A DNA stretch of 7,131 bases from Chloroflexota bacterium. Its GTDB lineage: Bacteria; Chloroflexota; Dormibacteria; Dormibacterales; Dormibacteraceae. Shown here one piece after another: positions 1 through 7,131 of the stretch; position 1 is the first letter of the stretch, and each line of letters opens with the position of its first letter. The notes beneath the pieces are model-generated. The model was not told where the DNA came from and did no database searches. It worked only from the letters and a program-made list of their open reading frames with translations. The translations under genes were made by a program, and so were the position numbers. The DNA lies in the NCBI GenBank assembly GCA_005880175.1, contig VBJR01000232.1:22747-29877 (forward strand), given 5' to 3'.

Positions 1-2
1 CG

Positions 3-1736
3 ACCAGGCGCTTCTCGCTGCTCCTCGACGAGCGTGCCGTGGTCCAGCTCGACGACCTGGTGGCGGTCACCCAGGAGCTGCCCGACGGCCGCTCGCTGAC
101 GCACTACGGGATCGTGGTGGAGGGGTTCGGCCGCATCGAGGGCGCGAGCCTGGCCACCGACACCCGCCGGATCGCCGGCGACCAGACGATGCCGGGCGAG
201 GAGATCCGGCGGGTGGACGTCCAGGTCCTGCGCACGGTGCCCGAGCTGTGGCTGCCGCCGCGGCCGGGGTCGGCCGCCGTCGCCGCCGAGGGCGTCCACC
301 GCGACCAGGCCCTGTTCCTCGACCAGATGGAGCGGCGGCTCGCCGTCGGCCTGGACCAGTCCGGCCTGCCCGTCTACGCCGACTTCACGTTCCTCAACGG
401 CGAGAAGGGCGGCCACCTGTCCATCTCCGGCATCTCGGGGGTCGCCGCCAAGACCAGCTACGCGCTGTTCCTGCTGTACATGCTCTTCGAGACCGCCGAG
501 GGCCGCCGGCTGCTGGGCGCCGGCTCGCCCCAGACCCGGGCGCTGGTGTTCAACGTCAAGGGCGAGGACCTGCTCCACCTGGACCGGCCGAACGCGCGGT
601 TCCCGAGCCAGGCCGGGGCGCGCGAGCAGTGGCGGGCGCTGGGCGTGGAGGACCCCGGCCGGTTCGAGCGCGTGCGGATCTACGTGCCCCGGTCGCCGGC
701 CAGCCGCCCCGGCGTGGTCGTGCCCGACACCCGGACCCGGCCCGCGCGCGACGTCGTCACGTTCGGGTGGTCGCCGATGGAGTTCATCCGCCAGGGCCTG
801 CTCCGCTTCTGCTTCACCGACGCGTCCGACCAGCGCAACCAGGTCTCGTTCGTCGAGCAGCGGGTCCGTGTCCAGCTCGCCCGCTGGGCCCACCCGATGG
901 ACGGCGAGCCGGGCTGCGTGGTCCTGGCCCCGCCGCCGCCGGGCACCAGCTTCAACGTGGACCGCGTCCTCGGCCAGCGGCGGCCCGAGAGGCGGGCGGG
1001 CGAGGGCGCCCCGTTCCGCGACTTCCCCGACCTCGTGGACTTCCTGACGGCGCAGCTGGTCCCCGAGGACGGCGGGCCGCCGGACCCGGCCTGGACGGGG
1101 AGCGTCGCCCAGACCACCGCGCTGGCGTTCATCCGGCGGCTGGCGGCGCAGGTCCAGCGCGTCGGCCAGCTCGTCTCCGCCGAGGTGCGGGACGTCACCC
1201 TGGACGAGCCGGTCACCGTGGTCGACATCCACGCGCTGCACGAGGACGCCCAGCGGTTCGTCGTCGGCGCGCTCCTGAGCCGGGTGTTCGAGGAGAAGCA
1301 GGGCCAGGGCCGGGAGCCGCTCCGGTTCGTCGTGCTCGACGAGCTGAACAAGTACGCGCCGCGGGAGGGGACGAGCCCGATCAAGGACCTGCTGGTGGAC
1401 ATCGCCGCCCGCGGCCGCAGCCTGGGCGTGCTCCTGATCGGCGCCCAGCAGTCGGCCGGCGACGTGGACGGCGCGGTCGTCCGCAACGCGTCCGTCAAGG
1501 TCGTCGGCCGCCTGGACGCCGGCGAGTCGCACGAGTACCGCTTCCTCTCGCCCGAGCTGCGCGAGCGCGCCGCCCGGTTCCTGCCCGGGACCATGGTCCT
1601 CGACCAGCCGCTGATCCCGGCGGCCATCCCGATCCGGTTCCCGTTCCCGGCGTTCGCCACCAATGTCGCGGACGCGGCGGCCGGCAACTCCGACGCGGAG
1701 GCCGGCGAGGTGGCGGAGATCTTCCGGAGCCTCTGA
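3..1736 (+). CDS. herA: HerA-like hexameric DNA translocase/ATPase (FtsK-HerA superfamily), 5'-partial
   Basis: Predicted cytoplasmic ring ATPase that would pump DNA for an associated nuclease during end processing. The frame is open to the left edge. GTG at 39 is the first possible start, but it has no Shine-Dalgarno, and the 12 codons before it (TRRFSLLLDERA) run smoothly into VVQLDDLVAV, a plausible strand of the N-terminal HAS-barrel. The true start therefore probably lies upstream. Numbering from GTG 39: barrel about 1-70; P-loop 131-139 (GISGVAAKT, K138); Walker B FVVLDE with D434/E435; polar sensor stretch GAQQS from 468; candidate arginine fingers R458/R460 in AARGRSLG. The P-loop lacks the usual glycine before lysine. 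As I recall, this occurs in bacterial relatives of this family. The gene ends in TGA directly against the next start, in the same frame. It is first of three co-directional repair genes. Alternative: a HerA-like ATPase of a defence system, less likely beside SbcD and SbcC. Family assignment is strong; exact role is inferred. Confidence 0.9.
   Translation, partial: TRRFSLLLDERAVVQLDDLVAVTQELPDGRSLTHYGIVVEGFGRIEGASLATDTRRIAGDQTMPGEEIRRVDVQVLRTVPELWLPPRPGSAAVAAEGVHRDQALFLDQMERRLAVGLDQSGLPVYADFTFLNGEKGGHLSISGISGVAAKTSYALFLLYMLFETAEGRRLLGAGSPQTRALVFNVKGEDLLHLDRPNARFPSQAGAREQWRALGVEDPGRFERVRIYVPRSPASRPGVVVPDTRTRPARDVVTFGWSPMEFIRQGLLRFCFTDASDQRNQVSFVEQRVRVQLARWAHPMDGEPGCVVLAPPPPGTSFNVDRVLGQRRPERRAGEGAPFRDFPDLVDFLTAQLVPEDGGPPDPAWTGSVAQTTALAFIRRLAAQVQRVGQLVSAEVRDVTLDEPVTVVDIHALHEDAQRFVVGALLSRVFEEKQGQGREPLRFVVLDELNKYAPREGTSPIKDLLVDIAARGRSLGVLLIGAQQSAGDVDGAVVRNASVKVVGRLDAGESHEYRFLSPELRERAARFLPGTMVLDQPLIPAAIPIRFPFPAFATNVADAAAGNSDAEAGEVAEIFRSL
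1726..1729 (+). promoter_or_regulatory. Ribosome binding site for the SbcD/Mre11 gene
   Basis: GGAG lies inside the last codons of the HerA gene, seven bases before the GTG at 1737. It supports that GTG as the start despite the absence of any spacer, and suggests translation is coupled to termination of the HerA gene. Confidence 0.6.
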
Positions 1737-2966
1737 GTGCGCCTCCTGCACACGGCCGACTGGCACATCGGCCGCGACCTGATGGGCCAGTCCCGCGACG
1801 AGGACATCCGGGCCGCGATCGAGGAGGTCGTGGCCATCGCGCGGGCGGAGCGGCCCGACCTGGTCCTCCACGCCGGCGACGTGTTCGACGGCCTGCGCCC
1901 CGGCTACGACGACCTGCGCTGGGGCGTGGACGCGCTGCGCGAGCTGGCGGCAGTGGCCCCGACCGTCGTCGTCAGCGGCAACCACGACGCGCCGGCGCTG
2001 TTCGGCCTCCTGGACCGCCTGCTCGGCCCCGACTCGCGGCTGCGGTTCGTGGACCGGGCCCGCCCGCCGGACGCGGGCGGCCTGATCGAGCTGCCGGGGC
2101 CGCGCGACGAGGTGATCCGTGTCGCCCCGGTCCCGTTCATCCACGCCAACCGCATCGTCCCGCTCCTGGAGGACCCCGCGACGTGGATGACGAGCTACGC
2201 CGACCGCGTGGACCGCGTGCAGCAGGCGCTGGCCCGCGGCCTGACGCAGGGCTACGACCCGGGCCGGCACGTGCTCCTGCTGGTCGCCCACCTCTTCGTG
2301 ACGGGCGCCCGGTTCTCGACGAGCGAGCGGCCGCTGACGGTGTCGGACGTCTACGCGACGCACTCCGAGCGCCTGCCCCAGGTGAGCTACGCGGCGTACG
2401 GCCACATCCACCGGCCGCAGCGCCTGCCCGGCGCGGTCGCCGGCCGGTACGCGGGGAGCCTGGTGCAGCTCGACTTCGGCGAGGCGGGCGAGCGCAAGGA
2501 GGTCGTGATCGTGGACGCCGAGCCGGGCCGGCCGGCGCGGGTCGAGACCCGGCCGCTGTCCGCGGGCCGCCCGCTGCGCCGGATCGAGGGCACGCTGGAC
2601 GAGATCGCGGCGGTGGCGCCGTCGGTCGGGCGGTCGCTGTGCACGGTGGTCGTCCGGACGGAGACGGTGACGCCCGACCTCAGCCAGCGTGTCGCGGACC
2701 TGCTGCCCGACGCCGTGCTCCTGAACGTGCAGGAGGACTGCGCCGCGACCCGGGTCAGCGTGCTGACCGAGGCGGACACCGAGCCGGACCGCGAGCCCAC
2801 GTTCCCGGAGCTGTTCGCCGGGTTCGTGGCGGCGCGGGGCACGCGGGCCGGGTCCGCCGGCCGGGTGACCCGGTACTTCGCCGACCTGCTGGGAGCGGTG
2901 GAGCAGGAGGACCCGACCCAGCTCCCCGACGTGGACCAGCTCGAGCAGCGCGCGGAGGCCGGGTAG
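1737..2966 (+). CDS. sbcD: SbcD/Mre11-type DNA exonuclease subunit (calcineurin-like metallophosphoesterase)
   Basis: 409-residue nuclease subunit expected to pair with the SbcC/Rad50 protein encoded next. Family members use two Mn ions to degrade DNA ends 3' to 5' and to cut hairpins or protein-blocked ends. All phosphoesterase motifs are visible: D8-x-H10 (TADWHIG), GD48 (HAGDVFD), N82-H83-D84 (SGNHD), H185 (VAHLF) and H223-x-H225 (YGHIH). The phosphodiesterase core covers roughly 1-275. It is followed by a capping/DNA-binding region and a helical tail (about 350-409) that in this family contacts the Rad50 coiled-coil base. Length is normal for SbcD. The GTG start sits directly after the HerA stop with GGAG seven bases upstream, and it gives the canonical N-terminus MRLLHTADWH. 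The stop at 2964 is one base from the sbcC start. No motif is missing, so it should be active. Confidence 0.96.
   Translation: MRLLHTADWHIGRDLMGQSRDEDIRAAIEEVVAIARAERPDLVLHAGDVFDGLRPGYDDLRWGVDALRELAAVAPTVVVSGNHDAPALFGLLDRLLGPDSRLRFVDRARPPDAGGLIELPGPRDEVIRVAPVPFIHANRIVPLLEDPATWMTSYADRVDRVQQALARGLTQGYDPGRHVLLLVAHLFVTGARFSTSERPLTVSDVYATHSERLPQVSYAAYGHIHRPQRLPGAVAGRYAGSLVQLDFGEAGERKEVVIVDAEPGRPARVETRPLSAGRPLRRIEGTLDEIAAVAPSVGRSLCTVVVRTETVTPDLSQRVADLLPDAVLLNVQEDCAATRVSVLTEADTEPDREPTFPELFAGFVAARGTRAGSAGRVTRYFADLLGAVEQEDPTQLPDVDQLEQRAEAG
2954..2958 (+). promoter_or_regulatory. Ribosome binding site for the SbcC/Rad50 gene
   Basis: GGAGG lies within the end of the SbcD gene, nine bases before the GTG at 2968. 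It decides the start in favour of this GTG over the in-frame ATG at 2989, which would remove the first seven residues of the N-terminal strand. Confidence 0.65.
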
Positions 2967-2967
2967 C

Positions 2968-5955
2968 GTGCGCCCGCGCCGCCTGACGATGCGCGGCCTG
3001 CGCAGCTACCGGTCGGAGTGCACGATCGACTTCCGCGACCGCGGCCTGGTGGCGATCGTGGGCGACACCGGGGCGGGCAAGAGCTCGATCCTCGAGGCGA
3101 TCACGTACGCGCTGTACAACGCGACGACGTGGGACCAGCGCGCCAGCCAGCTCATCTCGGACGGCGCCCAGACGATGAGCGTCGAGCTGGAGTTCGAGGC
3201 CGGCGACCGCGTGTGGTCCGTGCACCGCGCGTCCCACCGCGCCGCGGGCCGGGCCTCGACGCACCGCCTGCGCTGCCTGAGTGACCGGTCGGTCGCCGAC
3301 TGCGACGGCGAGGCGGCGGTGAACCGCCAGGTCGAGCGGCTGCTGGGCATGAGCTACCGCGCCTACCTGGCAGCGGTGGTCCTGCCCCAGGGCCGCTTCC
3401 AGACGCTGCTGCAGGAGACGCCGGCCAAGCGCACCGCGATCCTGGAGGGCATCTTCCGGCTGACGGACCTGCGCGCCGTCCAGAAGGCGGCCCGGGAGCT
3501 GGGCGACCGGGCCGGCGCCGCCACGCGCGACCTGACGACCCGGCGCGCGGTGCTGCTGGCGGACCCGGCCGGGACCGTCGCCACGCTGGCGGCGGAGGTG
3601 GAGGAGCTGCGGCGCCGGGAGTCGGTCCTGCTCGAGCTGGCGGCGGCGGCCGGCCGGACGCGCGAGGCGGTGCGGACCGCGCGGGAGCGGGCCGCCGCGC
3701 TGCGCGCGCACGCGGGCCTGGTGACCGCGGCGGACGGGGGGGCCGCCGGCCACCTCGGCGACCTGCTGCCGCTGGCCGCCGCCCTCGGCGCGGAGCTGGC
3801 CGAGGCGTCCGCGGCCGAGGCGTACTCCGCGCGGCGGGCCGAGGCGGCCGGCGCCGCCGCCGCGGCCGGCGAGCGCGTGGAGGACCTGGCCGCCGGGACG
3901 GAGCAGCTGCGCTCGGTCCGGCAGGCCCTCGCCGAGCTGGAGGCCGCCGGCGTCGCGGCCGAGCGGGAGCGGGCGGACCTCGACGCGGACGCGGCGGCGC
4001 TGGCGACCGGCGAGTCGGGGCTGCCGGCCCTGGAGGAGGCGGCGGGCACGGCGGGCGCCGCCGCGGCGGCCGCCGCCGCGGCGGTCGAGGACCAGCGGGA
4101 CCTGGCCCGGCGGGTGCGCGAGGCGCTGCGGGCGGCGCGGTCGGCGGCCGCGGAGCGGGACGCCGCGGCCGGCGACGAGCGAGCGCGCCGCGACGCGGTG
4201 CCCGCCGCGGCGGAGCGGCTGGCGGAGTCCCGGCGCCTGGCCGAGGAGGCGGGGCACGTCCTGGAGGCCCGGCGCGCCGCGCTGGAGGAGGCGCAGCGCC
4301 GCGACGCGGCCGCGCACACGGCCGAGGGCCTGAGGCCGGGGGATCCGTGCCCGGTCTGCGGCCGCCCGCTCGGCGCCGGCTTCCAGCCGCCGGCCGGCGG
4401 CGCCCTCGACCCGCTGAAGCGGGCGGTGCGGGAGGCGCAGGCTGCGCTGACGGACCGCCGGGCGGCCGAGACGACGGCCGCGAACCTGCTCGACGAGGCC
4501 GAGCGGCGCCTCGCGGAGGCGGCCGGGCGGCGCTCGGCCGCGGAGGGCGCGGTGGGGGAGCGGCTGGCCGACCTGCGGACGGCGGCGCCGGCCGCCGACC
4601 TCGGCCTGGACGACGCCGCGCTGCTCCGGCCGGTCGACGACCGGGGCCGCGAGCTCGCCGCCGCGGCGGCGGCCGTCGCCAAGGAGGCCGAGGCGGCCCG
4701 CGACCGGCTGGCGGCGGCCCGCGCCGACCTCCAGGCGCGCCGCGGGGACCTCGACCGTCGGCTGGACCTCCACCAGCACGAGCGGCGCCGGGCCGGCGAG
4801 AAGCGGGCCGCGTGCGCGGCGCGGCTGCGCGCGCTCCCGGGGGCGCTGGCCGTGGCGGTGGCGGCCCGCGCCGCGGACCTCGACCCGGGGATCGCGGCCG
4901 CCGAGCGGCGGCTCGACGAGGCGAGGCGGCGCCGGGCGGAGCTGGACGCCGTGCGCGCCGAGGCCGTGCGGCTGGCCCGGGCCCGGTCCGACCTGCAGGC
5001 GCGCCTCCGCGACGAGCTGGAACGGCCCCGCAGCGCGGCCATGGCGAGGGCGGCGCAGCTCCGGATGCGGGTGGACGACGGCCTCGGCGCGGTCGGCCGG
5101 CCGCCCGTGGAGCCGCCGCCCGCCGAGGCCGGCCTGGAGGCCGAGGCCCGCTGGGCGGCGGAGCTGGAGCGGGGCGCCGGGGCGCTGCTGCGGCTGCTGG
5201 AGGAGGCGGTCGCCGAGGCCGGGCGGGCCGAGGCGGAGGCTGGCGCCGAGCTGGGCCGGAGGCTGGCGGACCACGGGCTCCCCGACGCGGAGGCCGTGGA
5301 CGCCGGGCTGCGCCGGGCCCGGCTCGACCTGGGCCGCGTCGAGAGCGAGATGCGGACCGCCGAGGCGCAGATCCCCCGGGCGGCCGAGCTCGACGGCTGG
5401 ATCGCGACCGGGACGGAGATCCGGGATTCGCTGTCCGAGCTGGCGCGCCTGCTCCAGGACGCCCAGTTCATCGGCCACGTGATCGAGCGCCGGCAGCGCC
5501 AGCTGCTCGTCGTGGCCTCGCAGATCCTGGGCTCGATGACCGGCGACGCCTACGGCTTCGCCGCCGACTTCGAGATCGTGGACCGGGCCACGAACCAGCC
5601 CCGGCCGACGCGGACGCTGTCGGGCGGGGAGACGTTCCTGGCCAGCCTGGCGCTCGCGCTGGCCCTGGTCGAGATCGCGGGCCGCTCGGGCACCCAGCTC
5701 GACGCGCTGTTCCTGGACGAGGGCTTCGGCTCCCTGGACGCGAACGCGCTCGACGACGCGCTGTCGGCCCTGGAGCTCCAGGCCAGCGGCGGCCGGCTGG
5801 TGGCCGTGGTCAGCCACGTGCGGGCGGTGGCCGAGCGCATCGAGACGGTCCTGGAGGTGACTCGCACCGCAGCGGGCAGCCGGGCGGAGTGGCGCGACGG
5901 GACCGAGCGCGAGCTGCTGCTCAGCGCGGAGCTGGAGCGCCGCCTGCTGGCGTAG
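2968..5955 (+). CDS. sbcC: SbcC/Rad50-type SMC-like ATPase of the SbcCD nuclease
   Basis: 995-residue ATPase partner of the preceding nuclease. It dimerises, binds DNA ends and gates access of SbcD through ATP-driven closure. The ABC head is split between the two ends. N-terminal half: Walker A GDTGAGKS at 32-39 (K38) and Q-loop LPQGRF with Q141. C-terminal half: signature LSGGE at 884-888, Walker B LFLDE with D917/E918, D-loop SLD at 922-924 and switch histidine H950 (VSHV). Between them lie two long Ala/Glu/Arg-rich coiled-coil arms (about 180-450 and 475-830) joined by a single zinc hook, CPVC at 461-464, through which two arms can pair by metal binding. Length is close to that usual for SbcC. 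An alanine run (364-372) and a 7-G tract (3736-3742) sit in the first arm. The GTG start has GGAGG upstream and lies one base past the SbcD stop. The last 35 bp overlap the convergent DUF4239 gene. Confidence 0.96.
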   Translation: MRPRRLTMRGLRSYRSECTIDFRDRGLVAIVGDTGAGKSSILEAITYALYNATTWDQRASQLISDGAQTMSVELEFEAGDRVWSVHRASHRAAGRASTHRLRCLSDRSVADCDGEAAVNRQVERLLGMSYRAYLAAVVLPQGRFQTLLQETPAKRTAILEGIFRLTDLRAVQKAARELGDRAGAATRDLTTRRAVLLADPAGTVATLAAEVEELRRRESVLLELAAAAGRTREAVRTARERAAALRAHAGLVTAADGGAAGHLGDLLPLAAALGAELAEASAAEAYSARRAEAAGAAAAAGERVEDLAAGTEQLRSVRQALAELEAAGVAAERERADLDADAAALATGESGLPALEEAAGTAGAAAAAAAAAVEDQRDLARRVREALRAARSAAAERDAAAGDERARRDAVPAAAERLAESRRLAEEAGHVLEARRAALEEAQRRDAAAHTAEGLRPGDPCPVCGRPLGAGFQPPAGGALDPLKRAVREAQAALTDRRAAETTAANLLDEAERRLAEAAGRRSAAEGAVGERLADLRTAAPAADLGLDDAALLRPVDDRGRELAAAAAAVAKEAEAARDRLAAARADLQARRGDLDRRLDLHQHERRRAGEKRAACAARLRALPGALAVAVAARAADLDPGIAAAERRLDEARRRRAELDAVRAEAVRLARARSDLQARLRDELERPRSAAMARAAQLRMRVDDGLGAVGRPPVEPPPAEAGLEAEARWAAELERGAGALLRLLEEAVAEAGRAEAEAGAELGRRLADHGLPDAEAVDAGLRRARLDLGRVESEMRTAEAQIPRAAELDGWIATGTEIRDSLSELARLLQDAQFIGHVIERRQRQLLVVASQILGSMTGDAYGFAADFEIVDRATNQPRPTRTLSGGETFLASLALALALVEIAGRSGTQLDALFLDEGFGSLDANALDDALSALELQASGGRLVAVVSHVRAVAERIETVLEVTRTAAGSRAEWRDGTERELLLSAELERRLLA
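4057..4084. repeat. Two GC-rich perfect palindromes inside the sbcC coiled-coil region
   Basis: CCGCCGCGGCGG, a perfect 12-bp palindrome, occurs at 4058-4069 and again at 4073-4084. The first copy extends to 14 bp at 4057-4070. Both lie within codons for a nine-alanine run (residues 364-372 of SbcC). The simplest explanation is alanine codon use (GCC and GCG) in a very GC-rich genome. No separate function is evident. Confidence 0.4.
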
Positions 5956-6736
5956 GGCTGGGCCGGCTGGCGACGCCGCTGTCCATGACCGAGTACGCGC
6001 GCAGGTTCTGGGCGAGGTCCGTCGGGCGCACCTGCAGGGGGCCGGCGAAGGGGTGGTCCGCAGCCACGATCAGGAACGTCGCCGCGCCGAAGATGCAGCC
6101 CAGGACGACCGAGCTGAGGATGCTGTGGCGCCGGCTCTCCATGAACGCCGGCGAGACCACCAGCAGCAGCAGGACGCACGCGCCGAGCAGGAGCAGCCAG
6201 AGGATCGGCGGCAGGCCCGCGTCGCCGGCCAGCATGAGCAGGTACTGCGCGCGCGCCACGTCGCTCACCCGGTCGGGCGCGCTGGTGTTGGCGAGGAACT
6301 CGTGGACGGTGACGCTCATCCTGGTGAGGCTGCGCTCGGTGTCGTCGCTGGAGCCGCCGCCGGCCAGCGCGGGGAACTCCTCGCGGATCATGGACGTCGT
6401 GTAGCCCCGGATCGCCGCCGCCACCTGGGCGCGGGCGGGCTGGGGCAGCGTCTCGCCGTCCTGGTACAGCGCGACCAGGGCCGCCCCCTGGTCGATCTCG
6501 GCCTGCCGGGCGCCGGAGTGGTGGTCCCAGACCACGAAGACCGACAGCGCGACGACGACCCCGCAGAAGATGCCGCCGACGCTCAGCAGCATCCGCTGCA
6601 CGTCGCTGTAGCGGTCGTCGGCCTTCGCCGGCAGGAACCGCCGGCCGGCGACGCCCAGGCCGCCGGCGAGGAGACACCACAGGACGATCGAGAGGATGGC
6701 CAGCAGCCAGGCGGGCGCCTGGAGCAGCTGGTTCAC
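5921..6736 (-). CDS. DUF4239 (bestrophin-like) four-helix membrane protein
   Basis: 271-residue integral membrane protein of unknown function, resembling the DUF4239 'bestrophin-like' family. Numbering from the GTG at 6736: membrane segments about 8-31, 49-70, 175-198 and 206-226. A soluble, mostly helical loop of about 100 residues lies between the second and third, containing an acidic and aromatic pattern ([18 protein letters not shown], then [14 protein letters not shown]). After helix four comes [12 protein letters not shown] (227-238), which resembles the conserved PF-G-P ending of the family. GTG 6736 is chosen because its GTGA overlaps the stop of the upstream gene by four bases, a typical coupled junction. 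No clear Shine-Dalgarno precedes it. The frame continues upstream of this GTG, but only as low-complexity sequence antiparallel to nothing recognisable. The last 15 or so residues (from about 257) are Pro/Ala-rich and run into the 3' end of sbcC. Family assignment is from pattern recognition. Ion-channel activity is not established. Confidence 0.8.
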   Translation of the reverse strand: MNQLLQAPAWLLAILSIVLWCLLAGGLGVAGRRFLPAKADDRYSDVQRMLLSVGGIFCGVVVALSVFVVWDHHSGARQAEIDQGAALVALYQDGETLPQPARAQVAAAIRGYTTSMIREEFPALAGGGSSDDTERSLTRMSVTVHEFLANTSAPDRVSDVARAQYLLMLAGDAGLPPILWLLLLGACVLLLLVVSPAFMESRRHSILSSVVLGCIFGAATFLIVAADHPFAGPLQVRPTDLAQNLRAYSVMDSGVASRPSPTPAGGAPAPR

Positions 6737-7131
6737 CGGGCGCCGTTGGAGCGCCGGCCGCCGGGAAGGTTCAGCGCCGACGCGACGGCCGCGACGACCA
6801 CGGTCACGACGAGCACCAGCAGGAGGGGCGAGCCGGTCAGGAGCGGGGCCGAGGGGCCGGGGCCGGTGGCGGCCGGACGGTGTGTGGGTGCGGGCGGCGC
6901 CGGCGCTGCTGGCGCAGGCGCTGGCGCCGCGGGCGGGGCAGCGGCCGGAGCGGCGGGGACCGCTGCCGGCTTCGACAGGGTCCGGGTCCCGGGCGGCGGG
7001 CCCGCGACGGCCGGCGGGGCCGGCGCCTGCGGGACCGGAGCCGGAGCCGGCGTCGGGACGGGAGAGGGTGCCGGCACCGGCGGCGGGGCCGGTGTGGGAG
7101 TCACCGTCGGCGTCGGGGTCGGGCACTGCCC
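6733..7131 (-). CDS. C-terminal part of a Pro/Ala/Thr-rich membrane-anchored surface protein, 5'-partial
   Basis: The frame is open to the right edge and gives 132 residues ending in TGA at 6733-6735. The first visible residues are [18 protein letters not shown]. The body is a stalk of about 85 residues dominated by Pro, Ala, Thr and Val. After it comes one strongly hydrophobic segment ([18 protein letters not shown], roughly 6772-6826) and a short basic tail ending GGRRSNGAR. This is the layout of a C-terminal cell-envelope anchor: extracellular domain, extended linker, one transmembrane helix, positive cytoplasmic end. No canonical LPxTG sortase motif is visible before the helix. A GTG at 7104 could start a 123-residue protein, but the proline-rich linker continues upstream of it with no break, so a larger protein outside the window is likelier. 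The stop overlaps the DUF4239 start, so the two are probably co-translated. The ectodomain, and so the function, cannot be seen. Confidence 0.65.
   Translation of the reverse strand, partial: GQCPTPTPTVTPTPAPPPVPAPSPVPTPAPAPVPQAPAPPAVAGPPPGTRTLSKPAAVPAAPAAAPPAAPAPAPAAPAPPAPTHRPAATGPGPSAPLLTGSPLLLVLVVTVVVAAVASALNLPGGRRSNGAR

Noticed and set aside
680..1837. Minus-strand open frame of 385 residues opposite the HerA gene
   Set aside because: Ser/Arg/Thr-rich composition typical of antisense GC-rich shadows. The opposite strand carries an intact ATPase gene.
248..2986. Plus-strand open frame of about 912 residues overlapping the HerA and SbcD genes
   Set aside because: Almost entirely Arg, Pro, Gly and Ala with no recognisable motif. 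It is a frame shadow of the two real genes.
2755..5817. Long open frame on the minus strand (about 1,020 residues), and a second one at 3363-5471
   Set aside because: Both lie opposite sbcC, which has a complete set of Rad50 motifs. The translations are Arg/Ala/Pro/Gly- or Ser/Ala/Arg-rich with no domain. In DNA this GC-rich, stop codons are rare on all frames, so long antisense frames are expected.
5956..6000. Possible rho-independent terminator after sbcC
   Set aside because: GC-rich complementary stretches exist, but there is no T tract and the region is coding on the other strand.
4347..6404. Plus-strand open frame running through the sbcC end into the DUF4239 region
   Set aside because: Its first part is an Arg/Gly/Pro-rich shadow of sbcC and its last part is antisense to a clear membrane protein with hydrophobic helices.
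6840..6880. Sortase-type sorting signal before the C-terminal helix of the surface protein
   Set aside because: The residues before the helix (SAPLLTGS) do not match LPxTG or LAxTG, so only a transmembrane anchor is claimed.
6737..7126. N-terminal extension of the DUF4239 protein to give about 401 residues
   Set aside because: The extension is Pro/Gly/Arg-rich low complexity with no membrane or conserved motif. In this region the overlapping frame encodes a clear transmembrane helix with a basic tail, and its stop overlaps the GTG at 6736.

Overview
The window is very G+C-rich (about three quarters by eye, with third codon positions almost always G or C). This composition, the frequent GTG starts and the type of genes suggest a high-GC actinobacterium (Actinomycetota). 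The sequence alone does not allow a genus-level placement.

Layout: the left 84% (1-5955) is a compact plus-strand operon of three DNA-repair genes. A HerA-like hexameric ATPase, cut by the left edge of the window, is followed with no spacer by an SbcD/Mre11-type nuclease. One base after that comes an SbcC/Rad50-type ATPase. The right end (5921-7131) carries two minus-strand genes transcribed toward the repair operon. One is the C-terminal part of a Pro/Ala/Thr-rich, membrane-anchored surface protein, cut by the right edge. The other, overlapping it by four bases, is a four-helix membrane protein of the DUF4239 (bestrophin-like) type. The two convergent transcription units overlap by 35 bp at their 3' ends (5921-5955), so there is no intergenic terminator between them.

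How the genes work together: SbcD and SbcC should form the Mre11-Rad50 type complex, in which an ATP-driven SMC-like clamp with a zinc hook positions a Mn-dependent nuclease on DNA ends or hairpins. In archaea this complex is typically encoded with the HerA translocase and the NurA nuclease, and the four proteins resect double-strand breaks. The same order here (HerA, then Mre11, then Rad50) suggests a bacterial version of that end-resection module. A NurA-type gene just upstream of the window would be the obvious missing partner. The DUF4239 and surface-protein pair has no evident functional link to repair.

No tRNA, rRNA, CRISPR array, insertion sequence or intergenic stretch above about 30 bp was seen. 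Promoters for both transcription units must lie outside the window.
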